From PALSA-894 sp963828625 (GTDB lineage: Bacteria; Pseudomonadota; Alphaproteobacteria; Rhizobiales; Xanthobacteraceae), in NCBI GenBank assembly GCA_963828625.1, contig CAWHEX010000006.1, positions 90,105 to 154,104 on the forward strand: a stretch of DNA of 64,000 bases, given 5' to 3'. Position 1 is the first letter of the stretch, and each line of letters starts with the position of its first letter. This document shows, in pieces, positions 56,047-64,000 of this stretch. The position numbers were made by a program, and so were the translations under genes. Below the pieces are notes generated by a model, which worked only from the letters and a program-made list of their open reading frames with translations, made no database searches and was not told the origin of the DNA.

Positions 56047-56906
56047 TCACGCTCGCGCAACTGAATGCCGCCGACGCCGGCGCCTTCGTGGAGGCGGTCG
56101 GCGACATCTTCGAGCACGGCGCATGGGTCGCCGAGCGCGCCCACGCGGCGCGGCCGTTCGCGACCGTGACGGCGCTGCACGACGCCATGATGCGCGCGGT
56201 GCGCACGGCCTCGCGCGACGAGCAGCTTGCGTTCCTGCGCGGCCATCCGGAGCTTGGCGGCAAGGTGGCGCGCGCCGGCGCGATGACGGCGGACTCGCGC
56301 GCCGAGCAGGGCGGGCTCGGGCTTGACCGGTTGAGCGATGAGGAGTTCGACCGGTTCGAGCGGCTCAACGCGGCCTACGCGAGGAAATTCGCGTTCCCGT
56401 TCATCATCTGCGTGCGGCGGCACACGCGCGACTCCATCATGGCGCGCTTCGAGCGGCGCTCCACCAACAGGATCGACGCCGAGCTTGCGGCCGCGCTTGA
56501 CGAGATCGGCTACATCACGCGGCTGCGGCTGGTATCGCGGGTCGAGGGCGCCGGCACGCCGAAAACGGATGGCGAGTTGAGCACGCACGTGCTCGATACG
56601 CTCAACGGCCGCCCCGCCAACGGCGTGCGGGTCGAGCTGTTCGAGGTCGGCGCGAGCGGGCGAAGCAAGCTGAGCACGATGGTGACCAACGCCGACGGCC
56701 GCACGCCTGCGCCGCTGCTCTCCGGCGCGCCGCTGCGCATCGGCTCGTACGAGCTGCAATTCCATGTCGGCGATTACTTCGAGGCCGGCGGCACGCCGTA
56801 TGTTGACTTCGTGCCGGTACGCTTCGGCATCACCGAGCCGGAAGGCAGCTACCATGTTCCGCTTCTGGTCACGCCGTGGAGCCACATGACCTATCGCGGA
56901 AGCTGA
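56043..56906 (+). CDS. Fused OHCU decarboxylase-HIU hydrolase (urate to allantoin)
   Basis: A 287-residue bifunctional enzyme for the last two steps from 5-hydroxyisourate to (S)-allantoin. Residues ~1-165 are the OHCU decarboxylase (FEHGAWVAERA, LRGHPELGGKVA, LNAAYARKFAFPFIICVR). Residues ~178-287 are the transthyretin-like HIU hydrolase (LSTHVLDTLNGRPANGVRVE, ending in the signature TYRGS). The order is decarboxylase first, then hydrolase, opposite to the chemical order. No uricase gene is in the window. The GTG start overlaps the preceding stop. Confidence 0.95.
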   Translation: MITLAQLNAADAGAFVEAVGDIFEHGAWVAERAHAARPFATVTALHDAMMRAVRTASRDEQLAFLRGHPELGGKVARAGAMTADSRAEQGGLGLDRLSDEEFDRFERLNAAYARKFAFPFIICVRRHTRDSIMARFERRSTNRIDAELAAALDEIGYITRLRLVSRVEGAGTPKTDGELSTHVLDTLNGRPANGVRVELFEVGASGRSKLSTMVTNADGRTPAPLLSGAPLRIGSYELQFHVGDYFEAGGTPYVDFVPVRFGITEPEGSYHVPLLVTPWSHMTYRGS

Positions 56907-56984
56907 GCACTGGACGCAGCGAGGCGTCCGGCTAATCTCGGCTTCCGGCACGCGGCTCCGCAGGCGCCGAAACATGAGGCTGCA

Positions 56985-58412
56985 ATGGCTTTCGACACGA
57001 TTATCCGCGGCGGGACGATTGCGACAGCGTCTGACACGTTTTCCTGCGATGTCGGCATCAAGGATGGCGTGGTCGCGGCGCTCGGAAGCGATCTGGGCGG
57101 AGCCGCCGAGATCGTCGATGCGAGCGGCAAGCTCGTGCTGCCCGGCGGCATCGACAGCCATGTGCATCTCTCGCAGCCATCCGGCCCCGGCATCGTGATG
57201 GCGGACGATTTCGAAAGCGGCACGCGCGCGGCCGCCTTCGGCGGCAACACGATGGTGCTGCCCTTCGCCATGCAGCAGAAGGGCGAGAGCTTGCGGCAGG
57301 TAGTGAAGGACTATCACGCCAAGGCCGACGGCAATTGCTACGTCGATGTCTCGTTCCACTTGATCATCGCGGACGCGACCGACCGCGTGCTCGGGCAGGA
57401 GCTACCGGCTCTAGTCGAGGATGGCTACACCTCGTTCAAGGTGTTCATGACCTACGAGGGCATGGCGCTCTCCGACATGGAAATGCTCAACGTGATGAGC
57501 GTCGCACGCGAGACCGGCGCGCTCGTGATGGTGCACGCCGAGAACTACGACGCGATCCGCTTCCTGACCGACCGGCTGGAGCGCGCGGGCAACACCGCGC
57601 CACATTATCATGCGGTGTCGCGCCCGATCCCGGTGGAGCGCGAGGCGACGCATCGCGCGATCTCGCTCGCCGAACTGGTCGATGTGCCGATCATGATCGT
57701 GCATGTCTCGAACGGCGAAGCGATGGAGGAAATCCGGCGCGCACAGCAGCGCGGCCTGAAGATCTACGGCGAGACCTGCCCGCAATATCTCGTGCTCACC
57801 GCGAAGGACATGGAGGGGTTGAACATGGAGGGCACGAAATACGTCTGCTCTCCGCCGCCGCGCGACGAGGCGAGCCAGAAAGCCTGCTGGGCCGGGCTGC
57901 AGCAGCACGTGTTCTCGCTGTTCTCGTCGGACCATTGCCCGTTCCGCTACGACGACGCGCAGGGCAAGCTCAACCCAAAGGGCAAGACCAGCTTCCGCTG
58001 GGTGCCGAACGGCATTCCGGGCGTCGAGACGCGGCTGCCGATCCTGTTTTCCGAGGGCGTGAAGAAGGGCCGCATCAGCCTGAACGAGTTCGTGGCGTTC
58101 ACGGCGACCAATCACGCGAAGACCTACGGGCTCTATCCGAAGAAGGGCACGATCGCGGTCGGCTCGGATGCCGACATCGCGATCTGGGACCCGGAGCGCA
58201 AGGAGACGATCTCGCAGAAGGTGCTGCATCACGGCTCCGACTACACGCCCTACGAGGGCATCGCGGTGACCGGCTGGCCGGTTTCCACGATGGTGCGCGG
58301 CAAATTCGTGGTGCGCGACGGCAAGCTCGTCGGCGCCAAGAGCAGCGGCGCCTATGTGCCGCGCGAGAAGTCGCCCTACGCGGCGCCGACCGGCAACATT
58401 CCGACGATCTGA
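56985..58412 (+). CDS. hydA: Dihydropyrimidinase (D-hydantoinase family)
   Basis: A 475-residue amidohydrolase that opens dihydropyrimidine, hydantoin or similar cyclic amide rings. The binuclear metal site is visible: HVHLSQPSGPG (His pair), SFKVFMTYEG (carbamylated Lys), VHAENYDA (His), IVHVSNGEAMEEI (His) and SSDHCPFRYD (Asp). Length and sequence match dihydropyrimidinases. It follows the urate-pathway fusion after 78 nt, and its stop overlaps the next ATG (TGATG). Purine or pyrimidine degradation is the likely theme of this operon; a DHP dehydrogenase is not present in the window. Confidence 0.92.
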   Translation: MAFDTIIRGGTIATASDTFSCDVGIKDGVVAALGSDLGGAAEIVDASGKLVLPGGIDSHVHLSQPSGPGIVMADDFESGTRAAAFGGNTMVLPFAMQQKGESLRQVVKDYHAKADGNCYVDVSFHLIIADATDRVLGQELPALVEDGYTSFKVFMTYEGMALSDMEMLNVMSVARETGALVMVHAENYDAIRFLTDRLERAGNTAPHYHAVSRPIPVEREATHRAISLAELVDVPIMIVHVSNGEAMEEIRRAQQRGLKIYGETCPQYLVLTAKDMEGLNMEGTKYVCSPPPRDEASQKACWAGLQQHVFSLFSSDHCPFRYDDAQGKLNPKGKTSFRWVPNGIPGVETRLPILFSEGVKKGRISLNEFVAFTATNHAKTYGLYPKKGTIAVGSDADIAIWDPERKETISQKVLHHGSDYTPYEGIAVTGWPVSTMVRGKFVVRDGKLVGAKSSGAYVPREKSPYAAPTGNIPTI

Positions 58413-60127
58413 TGCAGTGGGATCGCGAGGTCGACGTTCTGGTGTTCGGCGCCGGCATGGGCGGCATGTGCGGCCGCGTCTGTATCGCATCGCTCGAAGG
58501 GCTCGACGTCTCTGCTGTGCGAGAAGACCGATCAGGTCGGCGGCACCACCTCGACATCGGCCGGCACGGTGTGGATACCGGGCTCCAGCCAGGCGAAGCG
58601 CGACGGCGTACCGGACTCGCTCGACAACGCGCGAAAATTTCTCGCGGCCGAGATCGGCCCGCGCGCCGAGGCCGTGCGCGAGGCATTCCTCACCGCCGGC
58701 CCGGCCGCGCTCGACTATCTCGACGCGCGCACGGAGGTGAAATTCCGCGCGCCGCCGCGCCATCCGGACTATCACTCGAACCAGCCCGGCCGCGCGCTCG
58801 CGGGGCGCGCGCTCGCGCCGCTGCCGTTCGACGGTCGTCTGCTCGGCAAGGATTTCGATCGCGTGCGCCCGCCAATCGCGCCGTTCATGGTGCTGGGCGG
58901 CATGATGGTCGGCAAGGACGACATCCCGGTCCTGCTCAAGCCGTTCGCGTCGATGAAATCGTTCGCGTCGGCCATGAAGCTGTTGCTGCGCCATGCGACG
59001 GATCGGCTGCGCTTCCAGCGCGGCACGCGGCTGGTCATGGGCAACGCGCTGGTCGGGCGGCTCTATTACAGCCTGCGCCAGCGCGATGTGCCGATCGCCT
59101 ATGACACGAAACTCGTCGAGCTGGTGAAGGATAACGGCCGCGTCGCGGGCGCGGTGGTCGATATCGCGGGCAAGCGGCAGGCTATCCGGGCGAAGCGCGG
59201 TGTGGTGCTTGCGACAGGCGGCTTTGCGCCGAACGAACAACTTCGCGCCGAGTTCATGAAAGGCATGCCGGTCGCGCACTCGAATGCCTTCGCGGGCGCA
59301 AACGGCGACGGCTTCTCCGCCGCGCGCGCAGCGGGCGGCGCGGTGGACGACAAGCACGTCAATCCGGCGTTCTATTTTCCGAGCTCGCTCAAGGGTGACG
59401 TCAACTTTCCTCACATTCTGCTGGATCGCGCCAAGCCCGGGCCTGATCGCGGTCAACAAGGACGGCCGGCGCTTCGTCAACGAGTCGGATAGCTATCACG
59501 ACTTCGTCGAGGCGATGCTGCGCACCAGTGCCGCATCGCCTGCGGTCCCGGCGTGGCTCATCTGCGACCGCTAGCTTCATTCGCGACTACGGCATCGGCC
59601 TTGTGCATCCGGGCGCGGGCAGCCGTCAGATCGAACGCGACGTGGCCGACGGGTACCTGAAGCGCGCCGAAACACTGATGGAGCTGGCGCAACGCATCGG
59701 CGTCGACGGCAAGAATCTGCTGCGCACCGTTCAGGAACACAATCGCTACGCCGAGACGGGCGTCGACGAAGCCTTCGGCAAGGGCGGCACCGAATACAAT
59801 CAGTTCAACGGAGATCCGGCGAACAAGCCCAATCCCTGCCTGCGGCCGATCGTCGAACCGCCCTACTTCGCGGTCGCGGTCTATCCGTCGACCATGGGCA
59901 CATGCGTGGGTCTATCCACCGATGGCGATGCGCGCGTACTCGATGAACGCGGCGAGGCTATCGCGGGCCTCTATGCGGTCGGCAACGACATGGCGTCCCT
60001 GTTCCGCGGGGTCTATGTCGGGCCCGGCATCACGCTTGGGCCCGCGCTCGTCTTCGCCTATCGCGCCGTGATGGACATCGCGAGAGCCGGCGAGCCGGCC
60101 GAGCCGCGCAAGCGCATCAGCACATAG
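58412..60127 (+). CDS. FAD-dependent oxidoreductase, fumarate-reductase/3-ketosteroid-dehydrogenase type; three frameshifts
   Basis: A FAD-binding dehydrogenase of the FAD_binding_2 family. The dinucleotide motif is VLVFGAGMGGM; GTVWIPGSSQAKRDGVPDSL and LATGGFAPNEQLRAEFMKG are family-like, and the C-terminal flavin segment is GLYAVGNDMASLFRGVYVGPG. Breaks lie at 58511-58513 (one T removed gives LLCEKTDQVGGTT), 59439-59441 (one G removed gives AKPGLIAVNKDGRR) and 59572 (one T removed gives ICDRSFIRDYGIG). Repaired length is about 570 residues. It is coupled to the dihydropyrimidinase stop. The substrate is not known; an oxidation step linked to pyrimidine or hydantoin catabolism would fit. Confidence 0.8.
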
Positions 60128-60165
60128 GCGGTGAACGGTTTCGAAATCCCTAGCGGGTCGTCAAT

Positions 60166-61137
60166 TCAGACGATGCCGTTCTTCAACTCGGTCTCGCCGC
60201 GCCAGAGCCGGTCGAGATTTTCCAGCAGCAGGTCGATGACATTGTCCTCATAAGCGCGGGTCTCTCCCGCCGTGTGGGGCGTGATCAGGACATTCGGGAT
60301 GTTCCAAAGCGGCGACGGATCGGGCAGCGGCTCCTCGACGGTGCAGTCGATCCCCGCTCCGGCGATGCGGCCGCTGGTCACCGCCTCGATCAGTGCCGGC
60401 TCGTCGACGACCTTGCCGCGCGCGACGTTGATGAGGAACGCCGAGGGCTTCATCGCGGCGAACGCCTGCGCGTTGATCAGCCCCTCGGTCTGCGGCGTCA
60501 GCGGGCAGGTCAAGGCCACGAAATCCGCAAGCGGCAACACCTCGCCCAGCCGGCCATGGGAAAAAACGTCATCAGCGCTCTCACCACCCGTTCCGGGATC
60601 ACGCTTGGTTGCGATCACGCGCATGCCGAAGGCGCGCGCGAGGCCTGCCAGATGCGAACCGATCCGCCCGAGCCCGACAATCAGCAGCGTTTTCCCGCCC
60701 AGCTCGTCCTCGCGCTTGGTCAGGTCCGAGATCATGCCGCGCCAGTGGTGCTTGATCTGGTTGTCGCGCGCGAAATGAAGCTGGCGCGACATTGCAAGCA
60801 TCAGCGACATCGCGTGCTCGGCCACCGCCCGCGCGTTCACCCCCTGCGCACTCGCAAGGCGGATGTTCGCGGCCTTGAGCGCATCGCGCAGATACTGGTC
60901 GGTGCCGGCACTGATCGACTGGATGAATTTCAGCTTCGGCGCGCGCTGGATCAGATTGTTGCGCCACATCATCGAGACGCTGACCACATCGGCCTCGGCA
61001 ATGCGGACCGCAAACTCCTCCGGAGTCGTCACCTGGAAGTGCTTGATGCCGGTGTTGCGCGCCGCAAAGCGGTCCGCCATGCGATAGGCCACATGGGCGA
61101 AGCAGATGGTGAGGTCTTCCTTGGGAGGGAACGCCAT
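60166..61137 (-). CDS. D-2-hydroxyacid dehydrogenase, NAD(P)-dependent
   Basis: A 323-residue enzyme of the D-isomer-specific 2-hydroxyacid dehydrogenase family, interconverting 2-keto acids and D-hydroxy acids. The NAD-binding motif is LLIVGLGRIGSHLAGLARAF. Substrate and catalytic segments are SAGTDQYLRDAL, LIEAVTSGRIAGAGIDCTVE and the catalytic-His region NVLITPHTAGETRAY. I start at the ATG at 61137 (MAFPPKEDLTICFAHVAYRM); an in-frame ATG 57 nt upstream adds a poorly conserved tail. It is the only minus-strand gene in this part of the window. Confidence 0.88.
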   Translation of the reverse strand: MAFPPKEDLTICFAHVAYRMADRFAARNTGIKHFQVTTPEEFAVRIAEADVVSVSMMWRNNLIQRAPKLKFIQSISAGTDQYLRDALKAANIRLASAQGVNARAVAEHAMSLMLAMSRQLHFARDNQIKHHWRGMISDLTKREDELGGKTLLIVGLGRIGSHLAGLARAFGMRVIATKRDPGTGGESADDVFSHGRLGEVLPLADFVALTCPLTPQTEGLINAQAFAAMKPSAFLINVARGKVVDEPALIEAVTSGRIAGAGIDCTVEEPLPDPSPLWNIPNVLITPHTAGETRAYEDNVIDLLLENLDRLWRGETELKNGIV

Positions 61138-61280
61138 GAGATACCCCGGCCGGACTGAGAAGTAACCGAATGTCGAATCTACGCTTGAAACCATTGTAAC
61201 GAAATGAGACTTCGGTATCTCGCTTTAGATGTTTCGGCTACCATGATGGTTACGTTCGGTTTTTCGTCCAGAGGATTGTG

Positions 61281-62699
61281 ATGAGTGTTTCGCTGATCCC
61301 GGTGCTGATGTGCGGCGGCGCGGGAACGCGCCTGTGGCCGGTTTCGCGCGAAAGCATGCCGAAGCAGTTCGTCCCGCTGGTGGGCGACCGCTCGACTTTC
61401 CAGCAGACTCTGCTGCGCGTGTCCGACGCCTCGATGTTCGCGCGGCCGATCGTCATCACCAACACGGATTTCCGCTTCATCGTGGCGGAGCAATTGCGCG
61501 ATCTCGGGATCGAGGCCGACATCGTGCTCGAACCGGCGCGGCGTGATTCAGGCCCCGCGGTCGCCGTCGCGGCGGCGCTCGCCGCGCGGCGCGACCCGGC
61601 CGCGCTGGTGCTCGTGCTGGCGGCGGACCACGTGGTGCGCGAGCCGGAGAAATTCCTCGCTGCTTGCCGCGAGGCCGCCACGGCGGCGACGGCGGGCCGG
61701 ATCGTGACGTTCGGCATTCATCCGTCCGCGCCGTCGACCAATTACGGCTACATCCGCCCGGGCGCGAAGCTCAACGGCGCGGCGGCGCTTGCCGTCGAGG
61801 CGTTTGTCGAAAAGCCCGATGCCGCGACCGCCGCGCGCTACGTGGCGGACAAATATCTCTGGAACAGCGGAAACTTCATGTTCCGCGCCGACGTGATGCT
61901 GGATGAGATCGCGCGGTTCGAGCCGGAGATGGCGGAGGCTGCGCAGGCGGCGATCGCCGACATGGCGCAGGATCTCGATTTCCTGCGCCTTGCGCCGGAG
62001 CCGTTCGGGCGCGCGCCAAAGAAATCGATCGACTACGCCGTGATGGAGCGCACGCAGCTTGCCGCCGTCGTGCCTGCCGACATGGGCTGGTCCGATATCG
62101 GAAGCTGGGATGCCGTGTGGGAGCACCTCGACCGCGACGCCGGCGGCAATGCGGTCTCGGGGCACGCGGTCGTCCTCGACAGCCACAACAGTCTGGTGCG
62201 CTCCGAGGACTCGATCCTGACCGCGCTGGTCGGGATCGACAACGTGGTCGTGGTGGCGACCGGCGACGCGGTGCTGGTCGCGTCACGCGACAAGGCCGAG
62301 AAGGTGAAGGGGCTGGTCGATCAGCTCAAGGCGCAGAACCGGCGCGAGGCGGTCGAGCACCGGCGCATCTACCGGCCGTGGGGCTACTATCAGGGCGTCG
62401 ACACCGGCACGCGCTATCAGGTCAAGCGGATCGTGGTGAAGCCGGACGCGCGGCTCTCGCTGCAGAAGCACTTCCACCGCGCCGAACACTGGGTCGTGGT
62501 GCGCGGCACCGCCGAGGTGACGATCGGCGAGGAGGTGCGCTCGATCCACGAGAACGAGTTCGTCTACATCCCGATCGGCAGCGTCCATCGTCTCGCCAAT
62601 CCGGGCAAGATTCCGCTCGAACTGATCGAGGTGCAGGTCGGCAGCTATCTCGGCGAGGACGACATCCAGCGCCTCGATGACGTCTACGGGCGCGGATAG
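61281..62699 (+). CDS. manC: Mannose-1-phosphate guanylyltransferase/mannose-6-phosphate isomerase
   Basis: A 472-residue bifunctional enzyme making GDP-mannose for polysaccharides. The N-terminal nucleotidyltransferase has LMCGGAGTRLWPVSRESMPK (GTP-binding loop) and VEAFVEKPDAATAARYV. The C-terminal cupin isomerase has YRPWGYYQGVDTGTRYQVKR and the metal site LQKHFHRAEHWVVVRGTAEV. I start at the ATG at 61281, with AGAGGA upstream; another ATG lies 3 nt earlier. Complete and in frame. No exopolysaccharide genes are next to it. Confidence 0.95.
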   Translation: MSVSLIPVLMCGGAGTRLWPVSRESMPKQFVPLVGDRSTFQQTLLRVSDASMFARPIVITNTDFRFIVAEQLRDLGIEADIVLEPARRDSGPAVAVAAALAARRDPAALVLVLAADHVVREPEKFLAACREAATAATAGRIVTFGIHPSAPSTNYGYIRPGAKLNGAAALAVEAFVEKPDAATAARYVADKYLWNSGNFMFRADVMLDEIARFEPEMAEAAQAAIADMAQDLDFLRLAPEPFGRAPKKSIDYAVMERTQLAAVVPADMGWSDIGSWDAVWEHLDRDAGGNAVSGHAVVLDSHNSLVRSEDSILTALVGIDNVVVVATGDAVLVASRDKAEKVKGLVDQLKAQNRREAVEHRRIYRPWGYYQGVDTGTRYQVKRIVVKPDARLSLQKHFHRAEHWVVVRGTAEVTIGEEVRSIHENEFVYIPIGSVHRLANPGKIPLELIEVQVGSYLGEDDIQRLDDVYGRG

Positions 62700-62753
62700 C
62701 CTCCCTCCCCTCCGGATCGCGTGCTAGCATCCGTTCTAGCGGTAGCCGTCTTC

Positions 62754-62770
62754 GGCTGCGTTCCGCAGCC
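62754..62770. repeat. Hairpin upstream of dodecin
   Basis: GGCTGCG (62754-62760), TTC, CGCAGCC (62764-62770): a perfect 7-bp stem. It lies 55 nt after the manC stop and 30 nt before the dodecin start, so it could be a manC terminator (no T-run follows) or a 5' structure of the dodecin message. Confidence 0.4.
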
Positions 62771-62800
62771 GGCAGCGATCGCGCGTTCAGGGAGGCTGTC

Positions 62801-63022
62801 ATGGCGAAGAAAAGCGATGAAGGCGTCTACCGGGTTGTCGATGTGGTGGGCGTGAGCGCGGTGTCGTGGGAAGACGCCGGGAGGCAGGCCATCAAGACGG
62901 CGGCGAAATCGCTGCGCGACCTGCGCATCGCCGAAGTCGTGAAAATGGACATGAAGGTGGACAACGGCAAGGTCGTCGCCTTCCGCACCCGCGTGGCGCT
63001 CTCGTTCAAATACGAGGCGTAG
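62801..63022 (+). CDS. Dodecin family flavin-binding protein
   Basis: A 73-residue dodecin, a dodecameric hollow-sphere protein that binds riboflavin or FMN/FAD in bacteria for storage or photoprotection. The sequence VYRVVDVVGVSAVSWEDAGR has the stacking Trp, and SLRDLRIAEVVKMDMKVD is the conserved second strand. GGGAGG precedes the ATG at 62801. Monocistronic by appearance. Confidence 0.93.
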   Translation: MAKKSDEGVYRVVDVVGVSAVSWEDAGRQAIKTAAKSLRDLRIAEVVKMDMKVDNGKVVAFRTRVALSFKYEA

Positions 63023-63105
63023 TTCCCCCGCTACGTTGTTGTTCGATCGCGCCGGGTCACGGCATCACCGTGGCCGCGTGAAACTTTTGCCCTGAGGAAT
63101 GCCGC

Positions 63106-63588
63106 ATGAAAGATCTTGTCGCGATCGCAGAGAAAATCGCCGGCGTTCTCGTGGAACGCGGCCAGACTATCGCGATCGCCGAATCGTCAACTGCCGGACT
63201 CGTCTCGGCCGCGCTTCTCGCTGTGCCGGGCGCGTCCGCTTACTTTCTCGGCGGCGCGGTCGTCTACACGCGGCAATCGCGGCGCCTGCTGCTCGACATT
63301 CCGGATGCGGCACTCGACGGCATGCGGCCCTCGACGGAACCCTACGCGCTGTTGATGGCGCGCACGGCGCAGCAGCGCTTCAATTCGACGTGGGCGCTGG
63401 CAGAAACCGGCGCGACCGGGCCGACCGGCAACCGCTACGGCGATGCCGCCGGGCATAGCTGCATCGCGATCGCGGGCGCGTCGGAATCATCGATGACGCT
63501 CGAAACCGGCAAGCCCGACCGTCTCGCCAACATGCACGCCTTCACGGCCGAGGCGCTGAATTTTCTGCTGAAGGCCGTCGCGAAATGA
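63106..63588 (+). CDS. CinA family protein (nicotinamide-nucleotide amidohydrolase type)
   Basis: A 160-residue protein consisting of the CinA C-terminal (PncC-like) domain, which deamidates nicotinamide mononucleotide to nicotinate mononucleotide. Motifs are IAIAESSTAGLVSAALLAVP with the catalytic Ser region, YFLGGAVVYTRQSRRLLLDI and WALAETGATGPTGNRYGDAA. The usual signature GIAGPxGG is changed to TGATGPTGN, so activity may differ. It starts 83 nt after dodecin. Confidence 0.88.
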   Translation: MKDLVAIAEKIAGVLVERGQTIAIAESSTAGLVSAALLAVPGASAYFLGGAVVYTRQSRRLLLDIPDAALDGMRPSTEPYALLMARTAQQRFNSTWALAETGATGPTGNRYGDAAGHSCIAIAGASESSMTLETGKPDRLANMHAFTAEALNFLLKAVAK

Positions 63589-63597
63589 GCGATTCGG

Positions 63598-64000
63598 TCA
63601 GGCGCGCTCGAACAAAATGTCCTGCGCGCCCTTCCACAGCGCCATCTTGCCGAGCGGCGCGACGTTTTCGAGATTCGACGTGATCGTAATGAAGTGATTG
63701 CCGGCAAGCTGTCCCATCTTGCTGGCAAAGCGGACGCCGCCATAGGCGAGCAGGATTTCGGTTTCGCTGATCCCGCCCGGATAAAGAATGATCTGACCAG
63801 GCGCCGGATAGCTGGTGTGGTTCTCGTAGGTGACGCCGAAATCGAGTTCGCCGAGCGGGATCCACACCGCCTCCCCGCTCCAGCGCACGTGCACGACTTG
63901 GCTCTTGAACGGCATGTGCTTGAGGAACGCCGCGCAGGTCTTCGGCGCCGCCTCGGTCTCAAGCCGGGCGTCGAAGGTAAAGGGGCCGGCGGTGATTTTC
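63598..64000 (-). CDS. DUF3830 family protein (cyclophilin-like fold), partial
   Basis: 134 residues are visible, running off the right edge with no start codon yet (first visible residues KITAGPFTFDARLETEAAPK). Sequence KHMPFKSQVVHVRWSGEAVW and PAPGQIILYPGGISETEILL match DUF3830, small proteins with a cyclophilin-like barrel of unknown function that often accompany amidohydrolase or transporter genes in this bacterial group. It is convergent with cinA, with only 9 nt between stops. Confidence 0.75.
   Translation of the reverse strand, partial: KITAGPFTFDARLETEAAPKTCAAFLKHMPFKSQVVHVRWSGEAVWIPLGELDFGVTYENHTSYPAPGQIILYPGGISETEILLAYGGVRFASKMGQLAGNHFITITSNLENVAPLGKMALWKGAQDILFERA

Overview
The window is high-GC DNA with alphaproteobacterial character, most likely order Hyphomicrobiales near Bradyrhizobiaceae/Xanthobacteraceae. 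The signs are an orphan TctC-type binding protein, two branched-chain-amino-acid-type (Liv) ABC systems, a TIGR03809-type small protein, GcvT-fused dimethylglycine-dehydrogenase-like flavoenzymes and an ECF sigma/anti-sigma pair. I see no rRNA, tRNA, CRISPR array, phage or insertion-sequence gene.

Layout. (1) 1-8226, minus strand: a 2-aminoethylphosphonate pathway, phnW > phnA > phnY, followed by a TctC-type binding protein, a Rieske oxygenase and a dimethylglycine-dehydrogenase-like flavoenzyme. A divergent LysR regulator at 8324 shares a 100-bp promoter region containing an inverted repeat. (2) 8324-11396, plus strand: LysR, an SMP-30 lactonase and a peptidase T-like M20 enzyme. (3) 11403-13809: a lower-GC accessory stretch with an unknown gene, a broken membrane-anchored gene and a gene-free, palindrome-rich 950 bp. 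(4) 13810-18798: Na/Pi cotransporter, convergent with an EamA transporter and a second dimethylglycine-dehydrogenase-like enzyme. (5) 18866-43163: a long minus-strand catabolic and transport region. It holds a DeoR regulator, a carbamoylase-like M20 enzyme, an aldehyde dehydrogenase, Liv system 1, an old-yellow-enzyme reductase, a carboxypeptidase, a dipeptide ABC transporter, a DUF1028 hydrolase, gamma-glutamyltransferase and Liv system 2. (6) 43413-46349: ECF sigma, anti-sigma and a secreted S8 protease. (7) 46834-54954: a cytochrome b561/haem fusion, a ferredoxin-type reductase, a divergent chemoreceptor, a binding protein and a GGDEF-EAL protein. (8) 54997-64000: a PRISE-like reductase, fused OHCU decarboxylase/HIU hydrolase, dihydropyrimidinase, a flavoenzyme, a hydroxyacid dehydrogenase, ManC, dodecin, CinA and DUF3830.

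How the genes work together. PhnW, PhnY and PhnA convert 2-aminoethylphosphonate to phosphonoacetaldehyde, phosphonoacetate, then acetate plus phosphate. The adjacent Rieske and flavin enzymes have the families expected for successive N-demethylation, so the cluster could accept N-methylated aminophosphonates; this is inference. The 28-38 kb block looks like import and breakdown of gamma-glutamyl or other small peptides. The 46-55 kb block combines a transmembrane electron-transfer protein, an NAD(P)H-linked reductase and signalling proteins.

Sequence quality. About 28 one-base indels interrupt otherwise intact genes, nearly all of them insertions and most repairable by removing a single A/T. 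Both sides of each break encode normal family sequence, so I treat these as assembly or sequencing errors rather than decay, and give the whole-gene span with the break position. Three apparent gene fusions probably come from the same cause.
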